DNA of 64,000 bases from Methyloferula stellata AR4. GTDB lineage: Bacteria; Pseudomonadota; Alphaproteobacteria; Rhizobiales; Beijerinckiaceae. How positions within the stretch are numbered: the first letter of the stretch is position 1; every line of letters begins with the position of its first letter. Both the position numbers and the translations under genes were made by a program. The notes under the pieces were generated by a model. That model was not told the DNA's origin and did no database searches. It saw nothing but the letters and a program-made list of their open reading frames with translations. Positions 36,466 to 45,898 of the stretch are shown piece after piece. Location of the stretch: assembly GCF_000385335.1 (NCBI RefSeq), contig NZ_ARWA01000001.1:1318001-1382000 (forward strand), read 5' to 3'.

Positions 36466-37440
36466 GGGCTGCGCTCGACCGGCCGCAGGCTGCTCTATGC
36501 TTTGACATTGGAGCGGTGCTCCAACGGGGTAATTCGATACAGCCTCAAAAGTGGCGCCTGATCGGATATTGTCGAAATAGACCGTCTGCGTCGTCGCTTG
36601 CCGGCGTCTATAGACGCCGATGTCCACACCCATCGCGTTTGTGATCTTATGGCCGTCGTCGCCAACGCGCCCAGGATCGAAGCCCCAATGCGCTTTGAAG
36701 CAAAATTGCGGTTTGCCGTTCAGCCACATCGCGAGAACGCCCGGCTGCGCGCTGGCGTCCGTCTCCGGATCCAATTGGAGAACGAAATTATTCCATTCGC
36801 CGCGGGCTAGATTCATATTGTAGATTGTTTTTGCCGGGCTGCCCTTTTGGTGCTCGAGCAGATCGTCTCGAAAGCCGAAGAAAAGCTCGGCCGGACCATT
36901 CTTGTCCTTTGACGGCGTGATGCTCATCGCGAAGGGCGGATGACCGCCGCAGCATTGCCAGGCTTGAAGATGGATGGCCCAGGCGGTGGGCAGCTCATAG
37001 TGCGGGTCGAGCATGAAATCGAAGGAGATATACCGCGGTCCGCCGTTCACCAGCATTTTTTGATTGGACCAATGCGGAACGGCATCAAGAAAAATCTTGT
37101 CCTTCACATTCTCATCATGGTCCGCGGTGATTTGGATGGCCAAAGAGCGGGCATTGCCTAGCTTCGACGCCGAGTGCGGAACCTGCTTATCGAGCCAGAC
37201 ATTGAAAGATGTTCCTTTGTCCACGGTAAAGGCCGGCGGATTGCTTTTTGAGCCGTCCTTGCGATCCAGCATGTGGAAGTAGAAAGGCTTCGTGCGATCG
37301 CGCTTTGCGATTTCCGCGTCGTCAACGTAATGTTGATTGGAAAATTGCAGCTTCGTGTCAGGCTCAGCCGTCGCCATTGTAGCACCCACCGAAAAGACCA
37401 GAATAACTGTGAGATGCGAAAATCCGATTCTGCGCGCCAT
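36388..37440 (-). CDS. Secreted polysaccharide lyase-like (heparinase-type) protein
   Basis: 350 aa from the ATG at 37440, preceded by GAGGAGAG; it has a signal peptide (cleavage near ATMATA, about residue 25). The beta-rich body shows YISFDFMLDPHYELPTAWAI, LQAWQC, WNNFVLQLDPETDASAQPG and VLAMWLNGKP, a jelly-roll of the PL7/heparin-lyase-I type (PF14099), often encoded within exopolysaccharide loci. The predicted role is trimming or release of the acidic polymer outside the cell. I could not place catalytic residues. It overlaps the convergent methyltransferase by 78 bp. Confidence 0.8.
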   Translation of the reverse strand: MARRIGFSHLTVILVFSVGATMATAEPDTKLQFSNQHYVDDAEIAKRDRTKPFYFHMLDRKDGSKSNPPAFTVDKGTSFNVWLDKQVPHSASKLGNARSLAIQITADHDENVKDKIFLDAVPHWSNQKMLVNGGPRYISFDFMLDPHYELPTAWAIHLQAWQCCGGHPPFAMSITPSKDKNGPAELFFGFRDDLLEHQKGSPAKTIYNMNLARGEWNNFVLQLDPETDASAQPGVLAMWLNGKPQFCFKAHWGFDPGRVGDDGHKITNAMGVDIGVYRRRQATTQTVYFDNIRSGATFEAVSNYPVGAPLQCQSIEQPAAGRAQPSDGLEPERDTGNPRGIIVSERYFSL

Positions 37441-37560
37441 ATCTCTCCTCAATGGTGAAGCAGGAAACTTATCGAAAGCAGGCAAAACCGGTTCAATTTT
37501 GACAATGCCGGCCGATGCGATCTTGGCGGTTGCAGAACCTCGGCATCTTTAGCCGGGCAG

Positions 37561-38322
37561 TTAGGCCCTCAGCCTTACGAGGCGGCCGTCAGTGCTCCGC
37601 TCGAAACGCCTTGAGGTCCGCTCGTTCCTGACGAAGTGAAAGAGCGTATTCGACGTCGGATGCCCGACAGTTTCTATCGGGATCGCGGCGCGATGAAGAT
37701 CGCTATCCGTAAAGTGCTCATCGCGCCGCACGATCGTTTCTGCGGCGAGAACGCGTTCCAGCATCGCCGGGAACTCCCGCCAGCCAAAGACGCGCCAATG
37801 GTCTTCCTGACCAAAACGCTTGATGCGTTCATTCTTTGGAAGATCGGATAAATCTTCAACCGTGGCAGGATTGGATGTCATCGGAACCGACAGAATCATG
37901 CTTCCGCCAGGTTTCAATAATCTCGCGAACTCGGCAATCACCCAATCGACCGAGACCGGGAGGTGCTCCAAAATATGGTTGGCAATGAGCAGATCGACGC
38001 TTGAATCCGGCTCGTGCGCGATGTCGTTGCAAATATCGAATTTATACGGAAGGACCTGATTGCCCGAATAGGTCTGAGGGAATAAATCCAGCGGGTAATA
38101 GTTATGGGCGTCGACGATCTCGGCTATTTTATTCGACACTCCCTTCTCGGGGCCGAAATGGAAAACGACGCTGCTTTTGCTCAAAATGTTCAGCTTCGTC
38201 AGATATAGCCAAATGTACCTCGTTCTCTCCAAGGAGTGACAGCCGACGCACCAGGCATTTTCCCGGCCCCTGAATTCGCGAAATTCCGTACCGGAGCAAA
38301 TGGGACATATCGGAACAGTCAT
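37561..38322 (-). CDS. SAM methyltransferase with N-terminal zinc-ribbon-like motif
   Basis: 253 aa from the ATG at 38322 (GGGAGATT upstream). CPICSG and CVGCHSLERTRY at residues 4-35 are two CxxC pairs of a zinc ribbon. SAM-domain residues follow: VVFHFGPEKGV and NHILEHLPVSVDWVIAEFARLL, with LKPGGSMILSVPM. The same CxxC-CxxC plus methyltransferase layout ends the 1,600-aa protein encoded just upstream on this strand, so the two are probably paralogous modules. Likely modifies a glycan. Confidence 0.85.
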   Translation of the reverse strand: MTVPICPICSGTEFREFRGRENAWCVGCHSLERTRYIWLYLTKLNILSKSSVVFHFGPEKGVSNKIAEIVDAHNYYPLDLFPQTYSGNQVLPYKFDICNDIAHEPDSSVDLLIANHILEHLPVSVDWVIAEFARLLKPGGSMILSVPMTSNPATVEDLSDLPKNERIKRFGQEDHWRVFGWREFPAMLERVLAAETIVRRDEHFTDSDLHRAAIPIETVGHPTSNTLFHFVRNERTSRRFERSTDGRLVRLRA

Positions 38323-38395
38323 AGGCAATCTCCCGCGGATGTCGCTGCCTCTGCGACGCTGAACCGGATGACCGATCTCCCGGCCGTTGAAGGGC

Positions 38396-41300
38396 TCACG
38401 CTCTGACGAATTTGCATAATGGACGGTAATCCAAGCCAACCGCTTTGCTCGAATAACGGATATCGCGTTCGAACCTGAAGCCCTTGTCGCGCATGATCGC
38501 CGTCAGCTCCCCATGCCAAGAGTCCCAGGCATCGGCGGCGTCAATCGTTGCCTGAAAGATGGCAGGCGCGCCGGGCGCGAGAAGGCGCGCGAGTTCTTTC
38601 GCGATCATCTCAAGCTTGTCGGATGAGGAAGCCGGCATTCGCGCGAATGCCAGTTGGGAAACGCCGGGCCGGTTGGGCAGCTTCCCCTTGGCCGCGAGTT
38701 CCGCCAGAAACGCATCGAGCGAAAGCTTCGGGCCCTGGAATTGCTCGTTCCATACTTTCTCCATCTTGTTGGTAAGACCGACGGAGAGCGCGACAAGCCG
38801 GCGGAACATGTAATGCGTTTCGCTCATCCAGCGATAGAGCGTGCGGTCCATGGCGCTTGCGAGACATTGCGGGCAGTGGCAGCCGGAGTCTTCTGAAAAG
38901 GCGGGGCCATACCAGTCGCAGATATTGCAATGCATGAGTTTGCCGGTCCGGACGGCTTCGAAAGTTGCGATCTGCTCAGGCAAGACGGGATGCGCCACGA
39001 TGACGTTTTCATCAAAGCGTTGAGAGAGGCTGGGCCGCGTCTTGTTGAAGAGGGCGAGAACCCCTTCGGCTTCAGCGAATTTCCAGCCCATGCTTTCGGC
39101 GTAGAAACTATATTCCACGTCTGTGTAGTCGTGCGGTACGGCCTCGCTGAACCCGCCGATCTCTTCAAACATTCTGCGGCGAAATGCGAAAAGGCCACCT
39201 TGGATATGGCCAAAAACGCGATCCGGGTTTTTGGCAGCGAAGTCCTTATTCCGAAAATGCTCAAAAAGCCGGATGCCGGTTGGATATTGGGCGCCTGTCA
39301 TATAGCTCGGCGAATATCCGATCGTGCCGACCAGTCCGATCTTCTCGTCTTTCTCGAAGGCGCGAACGAAGGGCAGTTCCCAGCCGCTCTTGAAGCTCAT
39401 GCCTTCCTTGCCGCAGACATAGATGATCGTGTCGCCTTTGCCTTGTATCGCGGCAAGATTCGTTCCGGGTCCGACCATTGCATTGTTGCGGTTATGAACG
39501 ACAGTGATGCGGTCGTCCTGCGCCCAGATCTGATCCAGAAACGCGGGTACTGGTTCTTTGCGGCTGCGGTTGTCGCAAACGATCAAATGGAGCGGCAGGG
39601 CCGTATAGGCCAAAATACGGTCGAGGACGAGCCGCAATTCCTTCAGATTGTTCCAACTGACGACGACGACGTCTATCGGCGTCTGCTGCCAGACTCTCAG
39701 CAAAACATCGACAAGCTGCGAAACGTCATGTTGCTGTCCCGCGCGCTTTTTGGCTTCCTGCACGATGGCCCGCAGCTTCAAGGAACTCAAATCGAAGAAA
39801 CGCCGAATCGCTGCTGCGACGCTTGCCGGGTTTGGCTCGCAAATAAGACCCGTCACTTCGTCGACGATCAGATCCGGAATGCCTGCGATAGGCGTGGTGA
39901 GCACGGGAATACCGGCCATCATGCTTTCAACCACCGAGGTCGGAATCCCGTCCATGTCCCCGGTCGCCGTCCGCACGCAGGGAGATACGAAGAGATCGGC
40001 GGTGCTTATGACCTCCGGCACTTCGTCATGCGGAAGCGGTCCTTTAAGGATCACATTGGTCAGTTTCAGGTCGGCTATGATGGCATGGTATTCCGCTTCC
40101 ATATCGCCATAACCGTAGATCTCGACGATAAGATCGAGGTCGGTCAGAAGCGAGGCCGCCTTAATCAGAAGATGCAGGCCCTTTTTTTCGACGAAACGAT
40201 GAATCGCGATGGCTTTTTTGGGACCATTCGCTCTTTCGCGTCCGGCGCGCTCACCGAACTTTCTCGATGAGACGGCATTCGGATTGATGACGAGTTTTTC
40301 CCGCGGAAAATTCCGCGCCAGAATATAATCGTAATGAAACTGGGAAAGGGTGAAGAGTCGGAGACAAAGTTTCGACGCGCCGATCTCCGCCAATCTGGCT
40401 TGCTCATCGTTTTTATAAACGAAGATGTCTTGCGCATGAGCAATGAAGGTAAAAGGCACATTCGCCCGCTCGCAGGCCGGCCAGACCATATTGGTGACCG
40501 TCGGAAAGACGAAATGCGCATGCACCATCGTGCGGCGCGTCGCGATCAGCTTTTCAGCGAGATCTTCGACGGAGACGATTTGCTTGAACTCGATGTCGAA
40601 ATCCGGCTTGAACGTCTTGTGCGGGCTTTGACGGCAAAAGACGATGACATCTATGCCCCTCTGCTTGAGGGCTTCCAGCTCGCTCAGCACGAAGGTTTCG
40701 GAGGGGACCGGGAAATGCCAGCAAAAATAAGCGAGCCGTAGCGGCTCTTCCGCGCGTTCCCTCGGCCAAGTGCGGGCTCTGAGTACTATTGGTTCAACAG
40801 GCGATGCGTCCGATGCCTTCGGGCGATCTGCGAGAATATCCCGATACGCGCTCGCAACGAGCTGCTTGAAACTGTTGAGGTCATATTTGCGCGCCCTTGC
40901 TTGGCCCGCTCTGCCAAGTTCATCCACCAATTGGCGGTTTTCGCACAGTCCTTTGACATGAGGAACTGCCGCGGCAGGATCCTTATACGGTATCAGGAAG
41001 CCGGTCCGGTCCGGCTCTATAAGCTCGACCAATGCCCCCCATTCGTAGGCAATGACCGGCCGCGTGGCCGCCATGGCTTCCAGGATCGTCCGGCCAAACG
41101 ATTCTGCGAAATGGGAGAGGTTCATCACGACGTCGACTTGAGCGATGGCGATCGACGGGCTCTCGGCATAGCCGGCAAAAATAAGGTTCTGAGGAACCTC
41201 CTCCTTGCTTCGACCGGATCGCAGATCTTCGACCAGAGCGGTCGATGGTCCGATAAGGACGAATTCGGCTTCGATGTTTTGCTTCTGGCAGAGCCGGGCC

Positions 41301-43198
41301 AAAGCGACGAAGTCCAACACGCCTTTTTTCGGGATGTTGCTGCTGATCAGGCCAAACCGCAGCCTTTCGCCATCGGGTCGCGGGATCTTCGACATGCTTT
41401 CCCAATCGATCGTATTGGGAATGACGAAAATACGCCCGGGCTTGTCATAGGCTTTGGCGGTTGCATGCGAATTACCGATAAGCCAATCGGCGCGTTCGCA
41501 GACGTCGCTGACGATCTGCTGCGGCTGCGTCCCAATGATGTCGCAGAGCGCTTGATCGTGAGCGATCAATTCTCTGATATGGACGACGACCGGAATCGAC
41601 AGCTCGCGGGCGGCAATCGCGCATTCCCGCAGCATGATCGTGTTGACGTGAACAATGGCAATGTCTTCATCTTGAATGATCTGGCGGAACGTGGCAACGA
41701 CCCCCGGATCGATGTCCTGATTCGCGCGCCACCAATCATAGCGGAATGCAAAGACGCGCTTGCACCGCTCGCGAACGACATTCGTGTAAGAGGGAACGTT
41801 TTTCGGAAGAACGACAATGACATTCGCAGGCAGAGCGCCGGCCGCATCCAACATGTCGAGAAAGCTGCGCTCGCTGCCGAAATAATGCTCGCCGACGAAA
41901 TGTGCGACGATGAGTATGTTCGGCCAATCCTTTTGCGCGTGAACCCGTCCGGAAAATTCCTGGATTTGATCTTTCGCCTCCGGCGTGTTCACGCGGCTTC
42001 GCATGACGGCCGATGACAAAAACCGCGAGGGCTCTTGTTGATCCTCTTGCTTGCCCAATAAGGCCAAAAGATCATGGCCGTCGGTAGCCGGCAGACCTTC
42101 GATGAACAGCCGCTCGCATTTTGACAGCGCGGGCGCGCGGTCCTCTTCGGGAATTAAAGAAAGGACTTCGGGTAAATGGATCGCTGGATGGGGGTCATAT
42201 CCCTTTTGTGACCCTTCTGTAACGAAATGCCAAAAAGCGCGGCCCGGTCCATCCTTCGCGGTATGCCTCTCCGCGTAAAAGGACGGAGAGAACATGTGAT
42301 GGGGGCTAAGACCCTTGCGTGCCCCTTTCCAAAGAAAATGAATCAGCGGGTCGAGATCAGACGGGCAGTCGGTGGCGAGGCCTCGATAGTGGCTGACGTC
42401 AAAGAAAGGATGCGGATCGACGCGATTCGGAACGCCGAAAAGCACGTAATGGCTGTAGGCGTCGAGCCCGGAGGTCTTTGTGCCGATTTGCTTCCGATAG
42501 AAGCTGTTTTTGAAAAGAGGCGAAAAATCTATGTTCGCATCCGGCTCCGACAGATAATGACGGTATGCGCTTATGCAGCTCGAAAATTTTTTTCCAACCT
42601 GAGCATTATACCATTCGAGATCGAACAGCGGCGTCGGACTTATGCGTTTGTCATTCGTGTCCGAGGCTTCCGTGTCGATGAATTGTTTGAGCCAGGTCGT
42701 GCCATCGATCCGAACTTTGCGCCGTTGTGACGCATAGTGGTAATTTAAAAACAATGGATGCGGATCGCGCATCTCCGACGATCCGCATTCGATGTAGTGA
42801 CTGAGCGGCTCGATGCCCGCCGCTTTCACGTCCGCGTATCGGGTGAGGTAATATCGTATGGAAAATAACGGATTTGGATTTTTGAATTCGGTCCAGCCCC
42901 GCGTCACATAGTGAAGAAGCGGATTCATATTAAATGTGAATCGATCGTCGAATTGCGTCCTGTAATAGGCTTCATCAAATAAGCCGCTTGATTGTATCAG
43001 TGAAATTCGAAGCAAAATCTCCGGTTCAAAGCCGGATAAAATGTTGATGTTCGTATCTCGCCAAAATTCTGTCTCTGAACGGTCGAATTCCTCGAGCCTT
43101 AATCTCAGATAATCCTGCTTAAGCCGGATGTTTTCATTGAGCTTATGTTCCATTCGCGCAATCGACAACGCAAGGAACTGAAGGCTGTTCGTGTTCAC
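38396..43198 (-). CDS. Giant multi-domain glycosyltransferase (repeat region-GT4-GT4-GT2-methyltransferase-like)
   Basis: 1,600 aa. Residues 1-420 are repeats built on PLxHYxxxG and DPHPLFxxxYY (LLHYVTRGWTEFKNPNPLF is one copy). Residues 425-790 are a GT4 with HIREL, IPNTIDW, NIPKKGVLD and EAMAATRPVIAYEWGA. Residues 818-1155 are a second GT4 with HAHFVFPT, RFVEKKGLHLLIKAA and VESMMAGIPVLTTP. Residues 1175-1410 are a GT2 with VSWNNLKELRLVLDRI and DYTDVEYSFY. Residues 1420-1600 have CNIC and CPQC with a methyltransferase-like region. No membrane helix is evident. One chain could build a repeat unit of several sugars for the surface polymer. Confidence 0.92.
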   Translation of the reverse strand: MNTNSLQFLALSIARMEHKLNENIRLKQDYLRLRLEEFDRSETEFWRDTNINILSGFEPEILLRISLIQSSGLFDEAYYRTQFDDRFTFNMNPLLHYVTRGWTEFKNPNPLFSIRYYLTRYADVKAAGIEPLSHYIECGSSEMRDPHPLFLNYHYASQRRKVRIDGTTWLKQFIDTEASDTNDKRISPTPLFDLEWYNAQVGKKFSSCISAYRHYLSEPDANIDFSPLFKNSFYRKQIGTKTSGLDAYSHYVLFGVPNRVDPHPFFDVSHYRGLATDCPSDLDPLIHFLWKGARKGLSPHHMFSPSFYAERHTAKDGPGRAFWHFVTEGSQKGYDPHPAIHLPEVLSLIPEEDRAPALSKCERLFIEGLPATDGHDLLALLGKQEDQQEPSRFLSSAVMRSRVNTPEAKDQIQEFSGRVHAQKDWPNILIVAHFVGEHYFGSERSFLDMLDAAGALPANVIVVLPKNVPSYTNVVRERCKRVFAFRYDWWRANQDIDPGVVATFRQIIQDEDIAIVHVNTIMLRECAIAARELSIPVVVHIRELIAHDQALCDIIGTQPQQIVSDVCERADWLIGNSHATAKAYDKPGRIFVIPNTIDWESMSKIPRPDGERLRFGLISSNIPKKGVLDFVALARLCQKQNIEAEFVLIGPSTALVEDLRSGRSKEEVPQNLIFAGYAESPSIAIAQVDVVMNLSHFAESFGRTILEAMAATRPVIAYEWGALVELIEPDRTGFLIPYKDPAAAVPHVKGLCENRQLVDELGRAGQARARKYDLNSFKQLVASAYRDILADRPKASDASPVEPIVLRARTWPRERAEEPLRLAYFCWHFPVPSETFVLSELEALKQRGIDVIVFCRQSPHKTFKPDFDIEFKQIVSVEDLAEKLIATRRTMVHAHFVFPTVTNMVWPACERANVPFTFIAHAQDIFVYKNDEQARLAEIGASKLCLRLFTLSQFHYDYILARNFPREKLVINPNAVSSRKFGERAGRERANGPKKAIAIHRFVEKKGLHLLIKAASLLTDLDLIVEIYGYGDMEAEYHAIIADLKLTNVILKGPLPHDEVPEVISTADLFVSPCVRTATGDMDGIPTSVVESMMAGIPVLTTPIAGIPDLIVDEVTGLICEPNPASVAAAIRRFFDLSSLKLRAIVQEAKKRAGQQHDVSQLVDVLLRVWQQTPIDVVVVSWNNLKELRLVLDRILAYTALPLHLIVCDNRSRKEPVPAFLDQIWAQDDRITVVHNRNNAMVGPGTNLAAIQGKGDTIIYVCGKEGMSFKSGWELPFVRAFEKDEKIGLVGTIGYSPSYMTGAQYPTGIRLFEHFRNKDFAAKNPDRVFGHIQGGLFAFRRRMFEEIGGFSEAVPHDYTDVEYSFYAESMGWKFAEAEGVLALFNKTRPSLSQRFDENVIVAHPVLPEQIATFEAVRTGKLMHCNICDWYGPAFSEDSGCHCPQCLASAMDRTLYRWMSETHYMFRRLVALSVGLTNKMEKVWNEQFQGPKLSLDAFLAELAAKGKLPNRPGVSQLAFARMPASSSDKLEMIAKELARLLAPGAPAIFQATIDAADAWDSWHGELTAIMRDKGFRFERDIRYSSKAVGLDYRPLCKFVRA

Positions 43199-43699
43199 GG
43201 CAATGGCCCCAAAAACTTACGTTCCGGAATCGGTCGCGTCGGTGACACGCCTATGATTTCAGAGGATAAACGCTACGGCCTTTCATATGCGCCGCATTGT
43301 AGGCACGTGCGCATGGCGCCAATTGTTAAGCCGGCCATGCATGCTGTGTTCCCTGAATTTGCTTTGCGCCGCCTTCGAGTGCTGACGGTATCTGATGCCT
43401 ACAATAACAGAGTCCGATTGCACGCTTATAACTTGGCGGAGCCATTCTTGTCATCGTGAGTCTGTTCACAAGCATCGCTTGCATTCGTTTTGCATCGGCA
43501 TGCAACGCTCGCATTTGTCATCTCTAGAATTGTAACGATGCATATGTAGCGACTCATATTTCATGCCAATTAATGCAAAGCCTCGATCAACGGAACAAGC
43601 GTCGATATCTTGAAAGCAGACCTGCAATGCGATATTAATAAGATGCTGCTCAATGGATCTCGTTTCTAATCGCGTCACACGACTCTAAGGAGCGCAAGC
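43199..43699. other. Divergent promoter region between the giant GT and the secretion operon
   Basis: 500 bp between diverging genes, AT-richer than its surroundings after about 43,450. Small open frames here (43145-43459 on +, 43466-43678 on -) have no supporting features. It should contain promoters for both directions; I could not assign -35/-10 boxes with confidence. Confidence 0.5.
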
Positions 43700-45898
43700 A
43701 TGGAATCGAAAATCGGCGTTCCATCTGCGCTGAGCTGCCTTATCTACATCGGCCGTCATCACGGCCTCCACTTGACGGCAGAGCAACTGACCCGCGCCAA
43801 CCTTTTGACAGGCGGCGAACTTTCGCCTGTTGAATCATTGAAGAGCGCGCAAAGTGTCGGCTTGGTTGCAAAAGCCATCACGCTCAAATGGGAGTCGCTT
43901 GGCAAAATCAAGAAGGCGCTTCCGGCGCAGGTGCGGCTCACCAATGGCAGCTATCTCGTTTTGCTGCGTGTGGATTTCGACTCGCCTATTCCGCAGGTGG
44001 TATTGGTTGACCCGAAGACCGATGCCGATACGACCTTGACTCTCGACCGGCTGCGATTTGAGGCGGTCTGGTCCGGTGATGTCATTCTCATAAAGCGCAA
44101 TTACGAAATCGAGGATGAGACCAAACCGTTCAGCCTCAGTTTTATTGCGACGCTGGTATTCCGAGAGCGGCACCTCGTCGTCGATATCGTCATTGCAGCT
44201 CTGGCACTCAGCCTCTTAGCGCTCAGTCCGATCATGTTCTGGCGACTCATGTCGGACCGGGTTGTTCCTTTCCACGCGATGAACACATTTGCCATTCTGT
44301 GTCTGGTCATGGCGGTGCTGATCGCATTCGAGACGGCTTTCTTCGCCTTGCGGCGTTATTTGCTCCTGCATCTCACAACCAAGGTCGACATCAGGCTATC
44401 GACTTATATGTTCGACAAAGTGTTGAACCTGCCGGTCGATTTTTTCGAAAGCACACCGGCCGGTCTGATCACTTATAAAATGGCGCAGATTTCGCGCATC
44501 CGCACCTTCCTCACGGGACAGCTGTTCGGCACCGTCCTCGATTCGGGTGTCCTTCTCTTTTTCCTGCCGGTAATGTTCTATTTCAGCCCGGTGCTGACCG
44601 CCATCATCTTAGGCGTTTGTGCCATCATCGCGGCATGGCTGATCGTCATGCTGCCCGCTTACCGGCGCCGCTCATCGGCCGTTGAGAGTGCCGAGGCCGC
44701 TCGCGGCGCGTTTCTTTCGCAAAATATTTATGGAATTCGGACCGTCAAATCGCTCGCGCTCGATTCACGCCAGCGGCATCAGTGGGATGTGCTGACCGCG
44801 CGCGTCTCGAAGGCGCGTCTGGCGGAAGGCACTCTCGGTAACCTCATCGAGTCGGGCGTGCGGCCGATGGAACGGCTGATGGTCAGCGGCACATTCGCGC
44901 TCGGGGTCTATTTCGCGATCACGTCGAATGATCCCGTCTATATCGGAACATTATTCGCCTTCCTGATGCTGAGCCAGAGAATCGCAGCGCCGCTGATGCA
45001 GATGGCGCATCTGGTGCAACAATATGACGAGGCGCAAACCGCCGTGGGCGTCGTGGCGGATCTCGTCAACCAGCCGGAGGAAGAAGGGCGTTCCGGTCAC
45101 GGTGTTCTTGCACCGCTTAAGGGGCAGGTCGAATTTTCGAATGTGAGATTCAAATATAAAGGCAGCCTAAATCCCGCGCTGCGGGCGGTGTCGTTTGAAG
45201 TACCGCAAGGGACGACGCTTGGCGTCATGGGCCGCAGCGGTTCCGGAAAGACGACGATCACGCGGCTGCTGCAACGGCTCCATTCCGATTATCAAGGCTT
45301 AATCAAGATCGATGGTATCGACGTACGCGAATATGATGTCGATCACCTGCGTGGGAGCCTTGGTGTCGTCTTGCAGGAGAACTTTCTGTTCAGCGGCACC
45401 ATTCGCGATAATATTACGGCGGCCAAAAGCAATGCCTCTTTCGATGAGATGGTCTATGCCGCGCGGCTCGCGGGGGCCGAGGAATTTATCGACAAGCTTC
45501 CGCGCGGCTATGAAACCTTCATTTACGAAGGTTCGCCCAATCTTTCGGGTGGCCAGCGGCAACGTCTCGCGATCGCGCGCGCACTGATCACCGATCCGAA
45601 GATTCTTATTCTCGATGAGGCGACAAGCGCGCTCGACGCGGAGAGCGAAGCGATCGTAAACGCCAATATCAAGCGAATCGCCAGCGGCCGCACGATGATC
45701 ATCATTTCGCATCGTTTGTCGTCTCTGATCGCCGCGGATGCGATCCTCGTACTCGATAGAGGCGAGGTTCACGACATCGGGCGTCATCACGAGCTGCTTG
45801 ACCGCTGCGATATTTACAGTGGCCTTTGGCATCAGCAGAACGCCCATGTCGGCGAAGCGCTGGCAGAAAAGCCTATGCGAGGTCCAAGTGCCGCCTAG
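43700..45898 (+). CDS. Type I secretion ABC transporter with degenerate C39 domain
   Basis: 732 aa. The N-terminal region (1-130) resembles a C39 peptidase, but its catalytic Cys position is Ser (VPSALSCL), as in HlyB, where the domain binds unfolded RTX substrates instead of cutting them. A six-helix membrane domain covers about 150-440. The nucleotide-binding domain has Walker A MGRSGSGKTT, signature LSGGQRQRLAIARAL, Walker B ILILDEATSALD and H-loop IISHRLSS. It exports proteins directly to the outside with an HlyD-type adaptor (next gene) and TolC (not in the window). The probable substrate is the RTX protein at 50668. Confidence 0.95.
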   Translation: MESKIGVPSALSCLIYIGRHHGLHLTAEQLTRANLLTGGELSPVESLKSAQSVGLVAKAITLKWESLGKIKKALPAQVRLTNGSYLVLLRVDFDSPIPQVVLVDPKTDADTTLTLDRLRFEAVWSGDVILIKRNYEIEDETKPFSLSFIATLVFRERHLVVDIVIAALALSLLALSPIMFWRLMSDRVVPFHAMNTFAILCLVMAVLIAFETAFFALRRYLLLHLTTKVDIRLSTYMFDKVLNLPVDFFESTPAGLITYKMAQISRIRTFLTGQLFGTVLDSGVLLFFLPVMFYFSPVLTAIILGVCAIIAAWLIVMLPAYRRRSSAVESAEAARGAFLSQNIYGIRTVKSLALDSRQRHQWDVLTARVSKARLAEGTLGNLIESGVRPMERLMVSGTFALGVYFAITSNDPVYIGTLFAFLMLSQRIAAPLMQMAHLVQQYDEAQTAVGVVADLVNQPEEEGRSGHGVLAPLKGQVEFSNVRFKYKGSLNPALRAVSFEVPQGTTLGVMGRSGSGKTTITRLLQRLHSDYQGLIKIDGIDVREYDVDHLRGSLGVVLQENFLFSGTIRDNITAAKSNASFDEMVYAARLAGAEEFIDKLPRGYETFIYEGSPNLSGGQRQRLAIARALITDPKILILDEATSALDAESEAIVNANIKRIASGRTMIIISHRLSSLIAADAILVLDRGEVHDIGRHHELLDRCDIYSGLWHQQNAHVGEALAEKPMRGPSAA

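Noticed and set aside
38930-40270. 446-aa open frame on the + strand, antisense to the giant glycosyltransferase
   Set aside because: It mirrors codon positions of the real gene, is low in typical protein motifs and is a common effect of high-GC coding DNA.
43145-43699. Short open frames, including a minus-strand one with a CERC and CKRC-like ending
   Set aside because: No ribosome site, no recognisable fold and AT-rich intergenic context; the Cys pairs look accidental.
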